From Flavobacterium sp. N502536 (GTDB lineage Bacteria; Bacteroidota; Bacteroidia; Flavobacteriales; Flavobacteriaceae), in NCBI RefSeq assembly GCF_025947345.1, contig NZ_CP110011.1, positions 2,294,001 to 2,358,000 on the forward strand: a stretch of 64,000 bases of DNA, given 5' to 3'. The notes below the pieces were generated by a model that saw nothing but the letters and a program-made list of their open reading frames with translations, was not told the DNA's origin and ran no database searches. This document shows, in pieces, positions 25,224-33,201 of the stretch (positions within the stretch are counted from its first letter, which is position 1; each line of letters begins with the position of its first letter). Position numbers and translations under genes: made by a program.

Positions 25224-26270
25224 ATGAATTTTTCTAACATATTGATAAAATGGTATTTACAAAACAAACGTGATTTGCCATGGCGAAAAACGACCAATCC
25301 ATACCATATTTGGCTCTCAGAAATTATGTTGCAACAGACGCGAGTTGCGCAGGGAACGCCTTATTTTTTTGCATTTACGAAGGAATTTCCTACTGTATTT
25401 GATTTGGCAAATGCTTCGGAAGAGCAGGTTTTGAAACTTTGGCAGGGATTAGGGTATTATTCCCGTGCCCGAAATTTGCATAAAACGGCTCAATATGTCG
25501 CAAATGAGCTGAATGGAATTTTTCCTCCTAATTATAAAGAACTTTTAAAATTAAAAGGTGTTGGCGAATATACAGCGGCTGCAATTGCTTCTTTTTCTTA
25601 TAATGAAGCTGTCCCTGTTGTTGACGGAAATGTATTTAGAGTACTTTCCCGTTATTTTGATATCGAATCGGATATTGCTTCCCCTGCTACTAAAAAAGAA
25701 TTTACAGAACTGGCACACGAATTAATGCCAAAAGACAATCCTGCTATTTTCAATCAGGCGATAATGGAGTTTGGTGCTTTGCAGTGTGTGCCTAAAAGTC
25801 CGGATTGTAATACCTGTGACTTTAATGATAGCTGTGCAGCATTACAAAAGAAAAAGGTCGCTCTTTTGCCGGTGAAGTCGAAGAAAGTTAAAGTAACCAA
25901 TCGCTTCTTTAATTATCTGATTTTGGAAGATGTTTTAGGAAATACTTTAATTCAGAAAAGAACAGCAAAAGGTATCTGGCATAACTTATATGAGTTTCCT
26001 CTTTTGGAAACGACTGAAATTGTAGATTTCGATGTAGTTTCAAAAGCGGTTAAAGACAGTGTTTTTTCGTCCTATACAATTATAGGTATAGAAGATTACG
26101 CAGAGAGCACTGTTGTTCATAAACTTTCGCACCAACATTTGCACATACAGTTCTGGAAGGTTAGAATAGAGGGTGTAGTTGAAAATGGATTGAATACCAG
26201 TGATTTAAAGGGTTTTCCTTTTCCGATTGTGATTTACAATTTTATCGAAAAGCAGGAAATAATTTGCTAA
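25224..26270 (+). CDS. mutY: A/G-specific adenine DNA glycosylase
   Basis: This 348-residue base-excision enzyme removes adenine mispaired with 8-oxoguanine. Visible features are the catalytic Glu in LSEIMLQQTRV (E33), the helix-hairpin-helix LKGVGEYTAAAI (about 110-121), catalytic Asp134 (VVDGNVFR) and an iron-sulfur cluster motif C-x6-C-x2-C-x5-C in CVPKSPDCNTCDFNDSC. A MutT-like C-terminal domain that reads 8-oxoG follows. I use the ATG at 25224; a TTG at 25203 is in frame but coincides with the -7 box. It heads the mutY-ssb-gldE-gldD cluster. Confidence 0.95.
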   Translation: MNFSNILIKWYLQNKRDLPWRKTTNPYHIWLSEIMLQQTRVAQGTPYFFAFTKEFPTVFDLANASEEQVLKLWQGLGYYSRARNLHKTAQYVANELNGIFPPNYKELLKLKGVGEYTAAAIASFSYNEAVPVVDGNVFRVLSRYFDIESDIASPATKKEFTELAHELMPKDNPAIFNQAIMEFGALQCVPKSPDCNTCDFNDSCAALQKKKVALLPVKSKKVKVTNRFFNYLILEDVLGNTLIQKRTAKGIWHNLYEFPLLETTEIVDFDVVSKAVKDSVFSSYTIIGIEDYAESTVVHKLSHQHLHIQFWKVRIEGVVENGLNTSDLKGFPFPIVIYNFIEKQEIIC

Positions 26271-26278
26271 AAAAAATG

Positions 26279-26286
26279 TATCTTTG
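26279..26286 (+). promoter_or_regulatory. Candidate -7 box of ssb
   Basis: TATCTTTG matches TAnnTTTG 22 bp before the ssb ATG and just after the mutY stop. No -33 TTG at proper spacing. Confidence 0.3.
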
Positions 26287-26308
26287 GGTTAAATACCACT
26301 AATAAATT

Positions 26309-26749
26309 ATGAACGGAACATTAAACAAAGTGATGTTAATTGGCCATCTGGGCGATGATGTAAAAATGCATTATTTTGATGGAGGAAATTGCATTGGGCG
26401 TTTTCAGTTGGCTACAAATGAGGTTTATATCAATAAAACGACCAATGAAAAAATAACTTCAACAGAATGGCACAACCTGGTTGTACGAAACAAAGCGGCC
26501 GAAATTTGCGAGAAATACTTGTCGAAAGGAGATAAGATCTATATTGAAGGACGTATCAAATCACGTCAATGGCAAGCAGAAGACGGTACTACAAAATATA
26601 CGACAGAAATTCAGGTTACGGAGTTTACTTTCTTGACTACCAAAAAAGAAACCGGAAATCATAAACCCAATCAGGATACAGAACCGGCAAAAAACACTAA
26701 CTTTGACGCGACTAACGAAGGCTTACCTATTAATGATTTGCCTTTTTGA
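26309..26749 (+). CDS. ssb: Single-stranded DNA-binding protein
   Basis: This 146-residue protein has an OB fold (residues 1-108) starting MNGTLNKVMLIGHLGDDVKM and including STEWHNLVVRNKAAEICEKYLSKGD and IEGRIKSRQWQ. A flexible linker leads to the acidic tip INDLPF that binds partner proteins. SSB protects single-stranded DNA in replication and repair. It sits between mutY and gldE. Confidence 0.95.
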   Translation: MNGTLNKVMLIGHLGDDVKMHYFDGGNCIGRFQLATNEVYINKTTNEKITSTEWHNLVVRNKAAEICEKYLSKGDKIYIEGRIKSRQWQAEDGTTKYTTEIQVTEFTFLTTKKETGNHKPNQDTEPAKNTNFDATNEGLPINDLPF

Positions 26750-26772
26750 TTGTTTAACTAATCTTTTTTAAT

Positions 26773-28068
26773 TTGGACCCGGAGCCCAGTTTGTTTTTTA
26801 ATACGATACTAGACATCAATTTGATAATTGGTTTTGTCGGAATATTTATTTTGCTTTTTTTATCGGCAATAGTTTCAGGTGCCGAAGTGGCACTTTTCTC
26901 TTTGTCTCAAAAAGACATCGACGATGCACTGCAGGAGAACCATTCCAAAGGAAAAATTATTTCCAGCCTTTTAGATAAACCCAAGAAACTTCTGGCGACC
27001 TTATTAGTAGCCAATAACTTTTTTAATATTGGAGTTGTTATTCTGTTCTCTTATACAGGACAGAGTATTTTTGCGAATATAGATTCGCCAATCCTTAAGT
27101 TTATTCTCGAAATAATACTGGTTACTTCCCTGATCTTACTATTTGGAGAAATACTTCCTAAAGTTTATGCGAGCCGCAACAATGTGAAATTTGCAAAACG
27201 CATGGCTTACCCCTTACTTGTTTTGGATAAATTACTGTCGCCAATCAGTTTGCCTATGCGTAGTGTTACGTTATATTTGCACAATAAATTGGGAAAACAG
27301 AAAAACAATTTCTCTATCAATCAGCTTTCACAAGCCTTGGAATTGACGGATTCTGAAGGCACATCAAGCGAAGAGCAAAAAATACTGGAAGGCATAGTGT
27401 CTTTTGGGAATACCGATACCAAGCAGGTAATGAGTCCGAGGATTGATATTTTTGCGCTGGAGATGTCCGAATCGTTTGCGGGGATTTGCCCAAAAATTAT
27501 TGAAAAAGGATTTTCGAGAATTCCGGTATATCGTGACAATATTGATCAGATAGAAGGCGTTTTGTTTGTGAAAGATTTACTGCCTCATATTGATAAAGAA
27601 GAATTTGACTGGACGTCGTTAATCAGAGAAGCCTTTTTTGTTCCGGAGAATAAGAAACTGGATAATTTGCTTAAAGATTTTCAGAGCCTTAAAAGCCATT
27701 TGGCGATTGTAGTTGATGAATACGGAGGAACATCAGGATTGGTTTCGCTGGAAGATGTTATCGAGGAGATTGTGGGGGATATTAGTGACGAGTTTGATGA
27801 TGAGAACCTCAATTTTTCTCAGATTGATGAAAAGAATTTCCTATTTGAAGGAAAAATAAATCTTAAGGATTTTTACAGAATCGTAGACGTTAATGAAGAA
27901 ATCTTTGAATCCCGTAAAGGAGAGGCCGAGACACTGGCAGGGTTTATTTTGGAAATTCTGGGTAATTTCCCTAAAAAAGATCAAAAAATAGCGTTTGAAA
28001 ACTGCGTTTTTACAATAGAAACGGTGGATAAGAAACGTGTAAAACAAATAAAAGTAACAATAGATTAA
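26773..28068 (+). CDS. gldE: Gliding motility-associated protein GldE
   Basis: This 431-residue membrane protein of the CNNM/CorC type has an N-terminal DUF21 membrane domain (about residues 18-200; SAIVSGAEVALFSLSQKDID), two CBS domains (about 215-340; MSPRIDIFALE and HLAIVVDEYGGTSGLVSLEDVIEEIVGDI) and a CorC/HlyC C-terminal domain. In F. johnsoniae GldE acts with GldD in gliding and type IX secretion. The start is a TTG at 26773; no ATG fits. It lies 2 bp before gldD, so the two are translated from one message. Confidence 0.92.
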   Translation: MDPEPSLFFNTILDINLIIGFVGIFILLFLSAIVSGAEVALFSLSQKDIDDALQENHSKGKIISSLLDKPKKLLATLLVANNFFNIGVVILFSYTGQSIFANIDSPILKFILEIILVTSLILLFGEILPKVYASRNNVKFAKRMAYPLLVLDKLLSPISLPMRSVTLYLHNKLGKQKNNFSINQLSQALELTDSEGTSSEEQKILEGIVSFGNTDTKQVMSPRIDIFALEMSESFAGICPKIIEKGFSRIPVYRDNIDQIEGVLFVKDLLPHIDKEEFDWTSLIREAFFVPENKKLDNLLKDFQSLKSHLAIVVDEYGGTSGLVSLEDVIEEIVGDISDEFDDENLNFSQIDEKNFLFEGKINLKDFYRIVDVNEEIFESRKGEAETLAGFILEILGNFPKKDQKIAFENCVFTIETVDKKRVKQIKVTID

Positions 28069-28070
28069 GA

Positions 28071-28631
28071 ATGCTAAAAAAGACAATTTCGATAGCAACA
28101 ATTTTACTGGCATTGACGGTTGTAAGCTGTAAAGATGATGTGGTGCCAAAGCCGGCAAGTTTTCTTCGTTTGGATTATCCTGAAGCAAAATATGTAGGTT
28201 TTGAAAACAATTGCCCGTTTACTTTTGAAATGAATGAAGGAGCTGTAATTAAAGGAGAGAAAAACTGCGGATTTGCCATTACTTATCCAAAGATGAAAGC
28301 TACCATTTATCTGACCTACAAACCAGTTCATGGTGATATTGAAAAACTGCTGAAAGATGCCCAAAAGCTAACCTATGAGCACGTTATCAAGGCCGATGAT
28401 ATCTTAGAACAGCCGTATTTAAACCCCGAAAAAAAGGTTTACGGTATGTTTTATCGTGTAGATGGAAATGCTGCTACAAACTCACAATTTTACGTGACCG
28501 ACAGTACAAAACATTTTATTACAGGATCGGTTTATTTTTATGCCAAACCTAACTTTGATTCGGTTATGCCGGCTGCGAGTTACATCAGGAATGATATGCA
28601 GCGATTAATGGAAACATTAAAATGGAAATAA
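28071..28631 (+). CDS. gldD: Gliding motility lipoprotein GldD
   Basis: This 186-residue lipoprotein (lipobox VVSC, Cys20) matches the GldD family: PKPASFLRLDYPEAKY near the mature N terminus and NPEKKVYGMFYRVDGNAATNSQFYVTDS later. GldD is needed for gliding and type IX secretion in F. johnsoniae; its biochemical role is not known. It follows gldE with a 2-bp gap and is closed by a hairpin terminator. Confidence 0.95.
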   Translation: MLKKTISIATILLALTVVSCKDDVVPKPASFLRLDYPEAKYVGFENNCPFTFEMNEGAVIKGEKNCGFAITYPKMKATIYLTYKPVHGDIEKLLKDAQKLTYEHVIKADDILEQPYLNPEKKVYGMFYRVDGNAATNSQFYVTDSTKHFITGSVYFYAKPNFDSVMPAASYIRNDMQRLMETLKWK

Positions 28632-28653
28632 AAGTCCGTACTTAATTTTATAC

Positions 28654-28690
28654 TACCCCCAAAAAGTGAGATACTGTTTTGGGGTATTTT
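28654..28690 (+). terminator. Terminator after gldD
   Basis: CCCCAAAA pairs with TTTTGGGG around an AGTGAGATACTG loop, followed by TATTTTATTT, shortly after the gldD stop. Confidence 0.6.
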
Positions 28691-28744
28691 ATTTAAAAGT
28701 TTTTTGGTTTAGTATCAAAGTGCTAGGCTTTTGTTATTTGCGCC

Positions 28745-29206
28745 TCAGGAAGCAGAAAAAGCCTCATTCATAAACTGTTGAAGTCCCGATTCTTCAAGGA
28801 TTTCAATCGAGAATTCGCCAAAACGTTTCGGAAGCCAGAGGATTTTAACGCCGCTTGGAGAGTTAAGACTTTCTCGTGATAAGGGATTTCCGTTCTCGTC
28901 CTCTGGCTGCACGCCTGAATGGATCAATTCGTCAAAAGCAGCTTCGATGTCGGGAGTAGAATAACAATGGCGGTAAATTGTTCCTTCGCCCTTTGTGTCT
29001 ATTAGATTTTTTAGATTTCCGGAAAAAGGTTGCACCAGCATAAAACGTTCCTCGCCAATTTTTACAACAGCATAGGTAACATGTAATTCGTCTCTTTCCC
29101 AGGTGAATTTTTTTGAGATTTGCGCTCCGAGGATTTTTGCATAATAGTCGCAGGCCGCTTGCAGATCGTTAACTAAGATGTCTATGTGGCTAAATTTAAG
29201 TTCCAT
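28745..29206 (-). CDS. VOC family protein (glyoxalase/epimerase fold)
   Basis: This 153-residue protein has two beta-alpha-beta-beta-beta modules. It begins KFSHIDILVNDLQAACDYYAKILGA, typical of vicinal-oxygen-chelate metalloenzymes, and has a second-half strand FGEFSIEILEE where a metal-binding Glu is expected. The family includes glyoxalases, methylmalonyl-CoA epimerases and resistance proteins. The substrate is not clear and neighbours give no hint. It converges with gldD. Confidence 0.8.
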   Translation of the reverse strand: MELKFSHIDILVNDLQAACDYYAKILGAQISKKFTWERDELHVTYAVVKIGEERFMLVQPFSGNLKNLIDTKGEGTIYRHCYSTPDIEAAFDELIHSGVQPEDENGNPLSRESLNSPSGVKILWLPKRFGEFSIEILEESGLQQFMNEAFSAS

Positions 29207-29236
29207 TATTTTTTAGGGCTGTTTGAAATGATTCAT

Positions 29237-29273
29237 AAAAAAAACAGTAGCAAGCCTGAGTTTACTACTGTTT
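29237..29273 (-). terminator. Terminator of the HMA lipoprotein gene
   Basis: AAACAGTAG (29242-29250) pairs with CTACTGTTT (29265-29273), followed on the minus strand by a T run. Confidence 0.7.
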
Positions 29274-29320
29274 AAAGATTTATTTTTTGTCAATTCTTTT
29301 AGAACTGAATAATCGCCTGA

Positions 29321-29698
29321 TTACGATTTGATATCTAAAACTTTATACGTTTTGCCGTCTCCGGTTGCCTGAACTGTTTTGGTTAAATTTTCCTGGTTTT
29401 GAACTGTTTTATCAAATACCACAGTCGCTGTTTTTTTCTCAAAATCAACCGTTGCTTTTTCTACACCGTCCAGATTCGATAATTCTTTTTCGATCGTTTT
29501 AGCACATCCCATAGCACAAGTCATCCCTTCGATTTTGAAACTTGAAGTCTGCACATTTTCAGCAGCAATAGCTTTGTGTTCTTTAGGAGCTGTGTTCTCC
29601 GATTTTATGTTGGCCAGATTTTTATCTTCTTCTTTTTTGCAGCTTACCATTACTAAACCTGCGATGGCGATAGCAGCGATGATTTTTGTGAATTTCAT
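29321..29698 (-). CDS. Heavy-metal-associated domain lipoprotein
   Basis: This 125-residue protein has a lipoprotein signal (lipobox MVSC, Cys20), a charged linker, and an HMA domain from about residue 52. The metal site reads GMTC61-AMG-C65, that is CxxxC rather than the usual CxxC of copper chaperones. The rest of the fold is intact (AKTIEKELSNLDGVEKATVDFEKKTATVVFD). Membrane-anchored placement suggests binding of copper or another soft metal at the envelope. No P-type ATPase or regulator lies next to it. It has its own terminator. Confidence 0.85.
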   Translation of the reverse strand: MKFTKIIAAIAIAGLVMVSCKKEEDKNLANIKSENTAPKEHKAIAAENVQTSSFKIEGMTCAMGCAKTIEKELSNLDGVEKATVDFEKKTATVVFDKTVQNQENLTKTVQATGDGKTYKVLDIKS

Positions 29699-29799
29699 AT
29701 TATAAGATTTTAATTTGCGAATAATGTTCTTTGCAAAATTAGTAAAAAGGAAGAGGTCAATTCGTAAAATTATTACAAATTTGCAGTAAAATACGATTT

Positions 29800-30666
29800 A
29801 TGGAGGCAAAACAATTAAAGTGGGCTTATTTATTGGTACTCTCGCTGATCTGGGGAAGTTCGTTTATCCTCATCAAAAGAGGTTTGGTTGGATTGACAGC
29901 GGTTCAGGTGGGTTCGTTCCGAATTATATTTGCAGCTTTGTTTTTGCTGATTGTGGGTTTTAGAAGTTTAAAGAAAATTTCGCGTCGTCAATGGAAATTT
30001 GTCGCCATTACTTCTTTCTTCGGGACCTTTATACCGGCTTTTCTTTTTGCGATTGCCGAAACGGAAGTTGACAGTTCAATCGTGGCCATTATGAATTCGC
30101 TTACCCCTTTAAATACATTGGTTCTGGGGATACTTGTTTTTGGAATCCAATTTCAGAAAAGGCAGGTTTTGGGTGTTTTTGTGGGTTTGATTGGGTGTTT
30201 GCTGCTGGTTTTAAGCGGGGCGTCTTCGCATCCTGGGCAAAATTACTATTATGTTATTCTGGTCGTTATTGCGACGCTTAGTTATGCGATAAATGTCAAT
30301 TTGATTAAGAAATACTTGTCCGATTTAAATTCACTGAGCATCACCACAGGGAATTTCGCGGTATTACTTATTCCGGCTTTACTTATTTTAAGCACAACCG
30401 ATTTTTCTCAAAGAATAAGTCTTGAAGCCACGCAGCATTCTATTTTGTTTGTCATGATTTTAGGAGTTCTGGGTACCGGAATTGCCAATGTTTTGTTTTT
30501 TAAATTAATACAAATGTCATCGCCGGTGTTTGCAACGTCGGTAACATATTTAATTCCAATCGTGGCATTTTTCTGGGGACTTCTGGACAATGAAATGCTT
30601 ACACCGATTCAGTTTTTTGGTGCTTTTATTATCCTTATCGGAGTTTATTTATCGGCTAAAAAGTAG
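29800..30666 (+). CDS. DMT/EamA family transporter
   Basis: This 288-residue inner-membrane protein has about ten hydrophobic helices arranged as two EamA repeats. The first repeat begins WAYLLVLSLIWGSSFILIKRGL and the second YVILVVIATLSYAINVNLIKKY, ending in FGAFIILIGVYLSAKK. Such carriers export amino acids or other metabolites; the substrate cannot be told. It stands alone, divergent from the HMA gene by about 100 bp. Confidence 0.88.
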   Translation: MEAKQLKWAYLLVLSLIWGSSFILIKRGLVGLTAVQVGSFRIIFAALFLLIVGFRSLKKISRRQWKFVAITSFFGTFIPAFLFAIAETEVDSSIVAIMNSLTPLNTLVLGILVFGIQFQKRQVLGVFVGLIGCLLLVLSGASSHPGQNYYYVILVVIATLSYAINVNLIKKYLSDLNSLSITTGNFAVLLIPALLILSTTDFSQRISLEATQHSILFVMILGVLGTGIANVLFFKLIQMSSPVFATSVTYLIPIVAFFWGLLDNEMLTPIQFFGAFIILIGVYLSAKK

Positions 30667-30671
30667 GTGTT

Positions 30672-30727
30672 GTTTGTGAGATGTCTTCTGTGAGATGTTT
30701 TCTGTGAAATGTTTTCTGTGAAATGGG
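30672..30727. repeat. 14-bp tandem repeat, four units
   Basis: Four contiguous units of TTCTGTGARATGTT with few changes follow the DMT gene stop. Confidence 0.75.
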
Positions 30728-30865
30728 AGATGTTTTTTTGTGCATTGACAGTCTTTCTTTGTTTGTGATGAAAACGATTGTCACCCTGAGCGAAGTCGAA
30801 GAGGAGGCAAATGGAGCGGGGGGCTTCGACTTCGCTCAGCCTGACAAAGGCTTGTCGCAAAGTTG

Positions 30866-31006
30866 TCATTTCGACCGAAGGGAGAAATCTTCGCAAGTAG
30901 CTCCGCAACGAGTTTACTTATCAGCTGAAAAGTAGCTGTTATTTGTAGATTTATAGCCAGACAACGGTTTGTCGCAAAGTTGTCATTTCGACCGTAGGGA
31001 GAAATC
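30866..31006. repeat. Direct pair of REP-like elements
   Basis: Copies at 30866-30889 and 30983-31006 share the TTTCGACCGWAGGGAGAA core plus a common upstream TTGTCGCAAAGTTG. They match the pair at 22607-22706. Confidence 0.7.
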
Positions 31007-31045
31007 ACAACAGAAATTCCGTATGGAGTATTGTCAACTATTGTC

Positions 31046-31090
31046 AATAAAAAAAGCTTTGCCAAAGTGATGAACTTTAACAAAGCTTTT
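31046..31090 (-). terminator. Terminator of the M16 operon
   Basis: AAAAGCTTTG (31052-31061) pairs with CAAAGCTTTT (31081-31090); the minus-strand side ends in a T run. Confidence 0.65.
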
Positions 31091-31092
31091 AA

Positions 31093-31140
31093 AATCTTAG
31101 TATCTCAGAACCTTAGTACCTTAGCGCCTCAGCTCCTCAG
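31093..31140. repeat. Octamer array NNYCTYAG x6
   Basis: Six perfect 8-bp units with constant CTYAG end one base before the stop codon of the M16 gene. Confidence 0.8.
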
Positions 31141-31141
31141 A

Positions 31142-33190
31142 TTAAAGAAAATCTGCTTCTGAAACTCCTTCGTTAATTTTGATGTCAGACATTTTGATGT
31201 CTAATTCAAAACCTACATTTTGAACGATGTTAAAAGGAACTTTTACTCCTTTTACGTCTTTATAATCGTTGAAGTTTGTGATTTGTGTAGTTGCTTTTCC
31301 ACCTTGCTCACGATCTTTTGATTCGGCTAGTTTAAGGCCTGAAGTAACATCGTAGAAATAAGTTGTTTTACCTTCTTTAATGGCATAAGCATCTTTACCG
31401 TTGATAGGCTCGATACGGTCTACTTTTAAGTCGGCTCTTTTTGAAAGCAGAAGTTCCTCAAAAGGTGCAGCACTTGCTTTCATTTCAGCAAGATCAGCTC
31501 CTTCAAGGTTTTTGCGTTGTCCTTGTTGTTCGATATAAGCGCCTTTATCGTTTACCACCTGTTTCATTAAATTCATCGGTCCCATGGCTAGAGAAACCAT
31601 CATTTTTCCTTTTGAATCTAATTTAGAAGTAAATGTTAATGGAGTAGGAGCTTGCGGAACAGTTGTAGATCCTGTCATCGAAAGGGTTTTAACGGCAGCT
31701 ACTGCTTTTTCTCCCCCAATTGCTTTAAGGTAGTTTTCGAAAACTGTTTTAGCAGTAATTCCGGCTGGAACTTCTTTTTTGGTTACTGGTTTTTCAACAG
31801 GATTTCCGTATTTATCAAAATAGAAAATCGGAATTTGAAGTTTCTCTAAACCTGTAATCACGTCAGCTCCTTTTCCGGCAATCACAATTCGCATATTGTC
31901 CAGTAAAAAGTATTTGTTGGCAACACGGTAAATGTCGTCAGCGGTTACATTGTTTATAGTTTGGATGTATTTTTCGTAGAAATCAGCTGGAAGTTTTTCT
32001 GTTTCAATGTTTAAGGCATATTGTGCAACGGTTTGCGGTTTTTCAATCTGCATTACAAAACGTCCGATATATCCGGCTTTTACATTCTTCAAAATGTCTT
32101 CAGAAACTTTCTCCGTTCTGATTCTTTTGATTTCTTTAATAAATTGAACTACTGCACTATCCGTTACGGTGTTTCTTACGGCCGAAGAGGCTCTGAATTT
32201 GGTTACATACTTTCCGCTTCCAATGCTGGAGCGAGCACCGTAGGTCCAGGCATGTTTCTCACGTAAATTCATGTTTAGGTAACTGTTGAAATCACCTCCT
32301 AAAATTTGATTTGCGATTACAGCAGGAAAGAAATCAGGATCGCTCATTTTTAAATTCACGGTATTTACCAATGAAATTTCAGATTGAACTGCATTCGGAA
32401 CATCAACAAAATCAATTTGAAGTTTAGAAGCGTTCGCCGGAGCAGGGTAAGTGTTTTTTGGAGCGGCTTGTTTTTTCCACCCGTTAAAAAGTTTTTCTAC
32501 CGCAGCTTTTGTTTCTTTAAATTTAACATCACCTATGATAACTAAATAAGCATTTTCAGGAACAAAGTGAGTGGCATAATTGGACTGAACATCAGTAAGA
32601 GTTACATTTTTTACGGTTTCCTCTGAAAGATATTCTCCTGATGGATGGTTTTTTCCAAAAGCTAAAACGTCAACAACTCTGTTGGCAATTGCCGGAACGC
32701 TTTTTTCGTCGGCTTTAAGTCCTTCGATTAATTTTGCTTTTTCCTTATCAAATTCTGCCTGAGTGAAATTCGGCTGTAATGTTCCTTCGGCTAAAAGTTC
32801 TAAAATACGTCCGGAATATTTAGAAAGCGAACTTGCGGAAGCTCCTGAAGAAGAGAAGTTAATGTTTGCTCCGTAAAAATCGATTTCTTCATTGAAAGCT
32901 TCTTTGGTTGTTTTCTTTGTTCCGTTACCAATCAAACTGCTTGTCAGATCATCAACACCTTTTTTGTTTCCTTCTGTAAAAGGAGCATTGTCCAGTGTCA
33001 GGTTAAAACTTACTCGGGGTAATTTATGATTTTCAACTACCAAAACCTTCATCCCGTTTGCCAAAACAAAAGTTTGTGGTTTCTTGATGTTGACTACAGG
33101 CGAGTTGCCTGGTTTCGGTTGTGGACGGTCTTGTGCTTGCATAATTCCAGTTAGGAATAAAAGGATTAAAAATGTATGTATTTTTTTCAT
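31142..33190 (-). CDS. M16 peptidase-like protein, non-catalytic, with C-terminal extension
   Basis: This 682-residue exported protein (signal peptide MKKIHTFLILLFLTGIMQA) has two M16 halves. The zinc motif HxxEH is missing: the equivalent segment reads GVDDLTSSLIGNG. It keeps the substrate-binding Arg/Tyr motif (NLREKHAWTYGARSS), as in the non-catalytic subunit of mitochondrial processing peptidase. From about residue 480 an added beta-rich domain (FENYLKAIGGEKAVAAVKTLSMTG and onward) resembles LolA-like lipoprotein-carrier folds. It follows the catalytic M16 gene after 11 bp, so the two probably form a periplasmic heterodimer. Confidence 0.88.
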   Translation of the reverse strand: MKKIHTFLILLFLTGIMQAQDRPQPKPGNSPVVNIKKPQTFVLANGMKVLVVENHKLPRVSFNLTLDNAPFTEGNKKGVDDLTSSLIGNGTKKTTKEAFNEEIDFYGANINFSSSGASASSLSKYSGRILELLAEGTLQPNFTQAEFDKEKAKLIEGLKADEKSVPAIANRVVDVLAFGKNHPSGEYLSEETVKNVTLTDVQSNYATHFVPENAYLVIIGDVKFKETKAAVEKLFNGWKKQAAPKNTYPAPANASKLQIDFVDVPNAVQSEISLVNTVNLKMSDPDFFPAVIANQILGGDFNSYLNMNLREKHAWTYGARSSIGSGKYVTKFRASSAVRNTVTDSAVVQFIKEIKRIRTEKVSEDILKNVKAGYIGRFVMQIEKPQTVAQYALNIETEKLPADFYEKYIQTINNVTADDIYRVANKYFLLDNMRIVIAGKGADVITGLEKLQIPIFYFDKYGNPVEKPVTKKEVPAGITAKTVFENYLKAIGGEKAVAAVKTLSMTGSTTVPQAPTPLTFTSKLDSKGKMMVSLAMGPMNLMKQVVNDKGAYIEQQGQRKNLEGADLAEMKASAAPFEELLLSKRADLKVDRIEPINGKDAYAIKEGKTTYFYDVTSGLKLAESKDREQGGKATTQITNFNDYKDVKGVKVPFNIVQNVGFELDIKMSDIKINEGVSEADFL

Positions 33191-33201
33191 GATTCGATGA
33201 C

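Larger units (their letters stand above)
30667..31141. other. Repeat-packed intergenic region
   Basis: These 475 bp carry only repeats and a terminator: a 14-bp tandem (30672-30727), a facing pair of CTGAGCGAAGTCGAAG words (30786-30801, 30824-30839), two direct copies of the TTTCGACCGWAGGGAGAA element (30866-30889, 30983-31006), a hairpin (31052-31090) and an octamer array (31093-31140). Short open frames here consist of repeat sequence. Confidence 0.7.

Noticed and set aside
30645..31083. Several overlapping short open frames between the DMT gene and the M16 operon
   Set aside because: They are made of repeat sequence (REP-like elements and the 14-bp tandem) and have no coding character.
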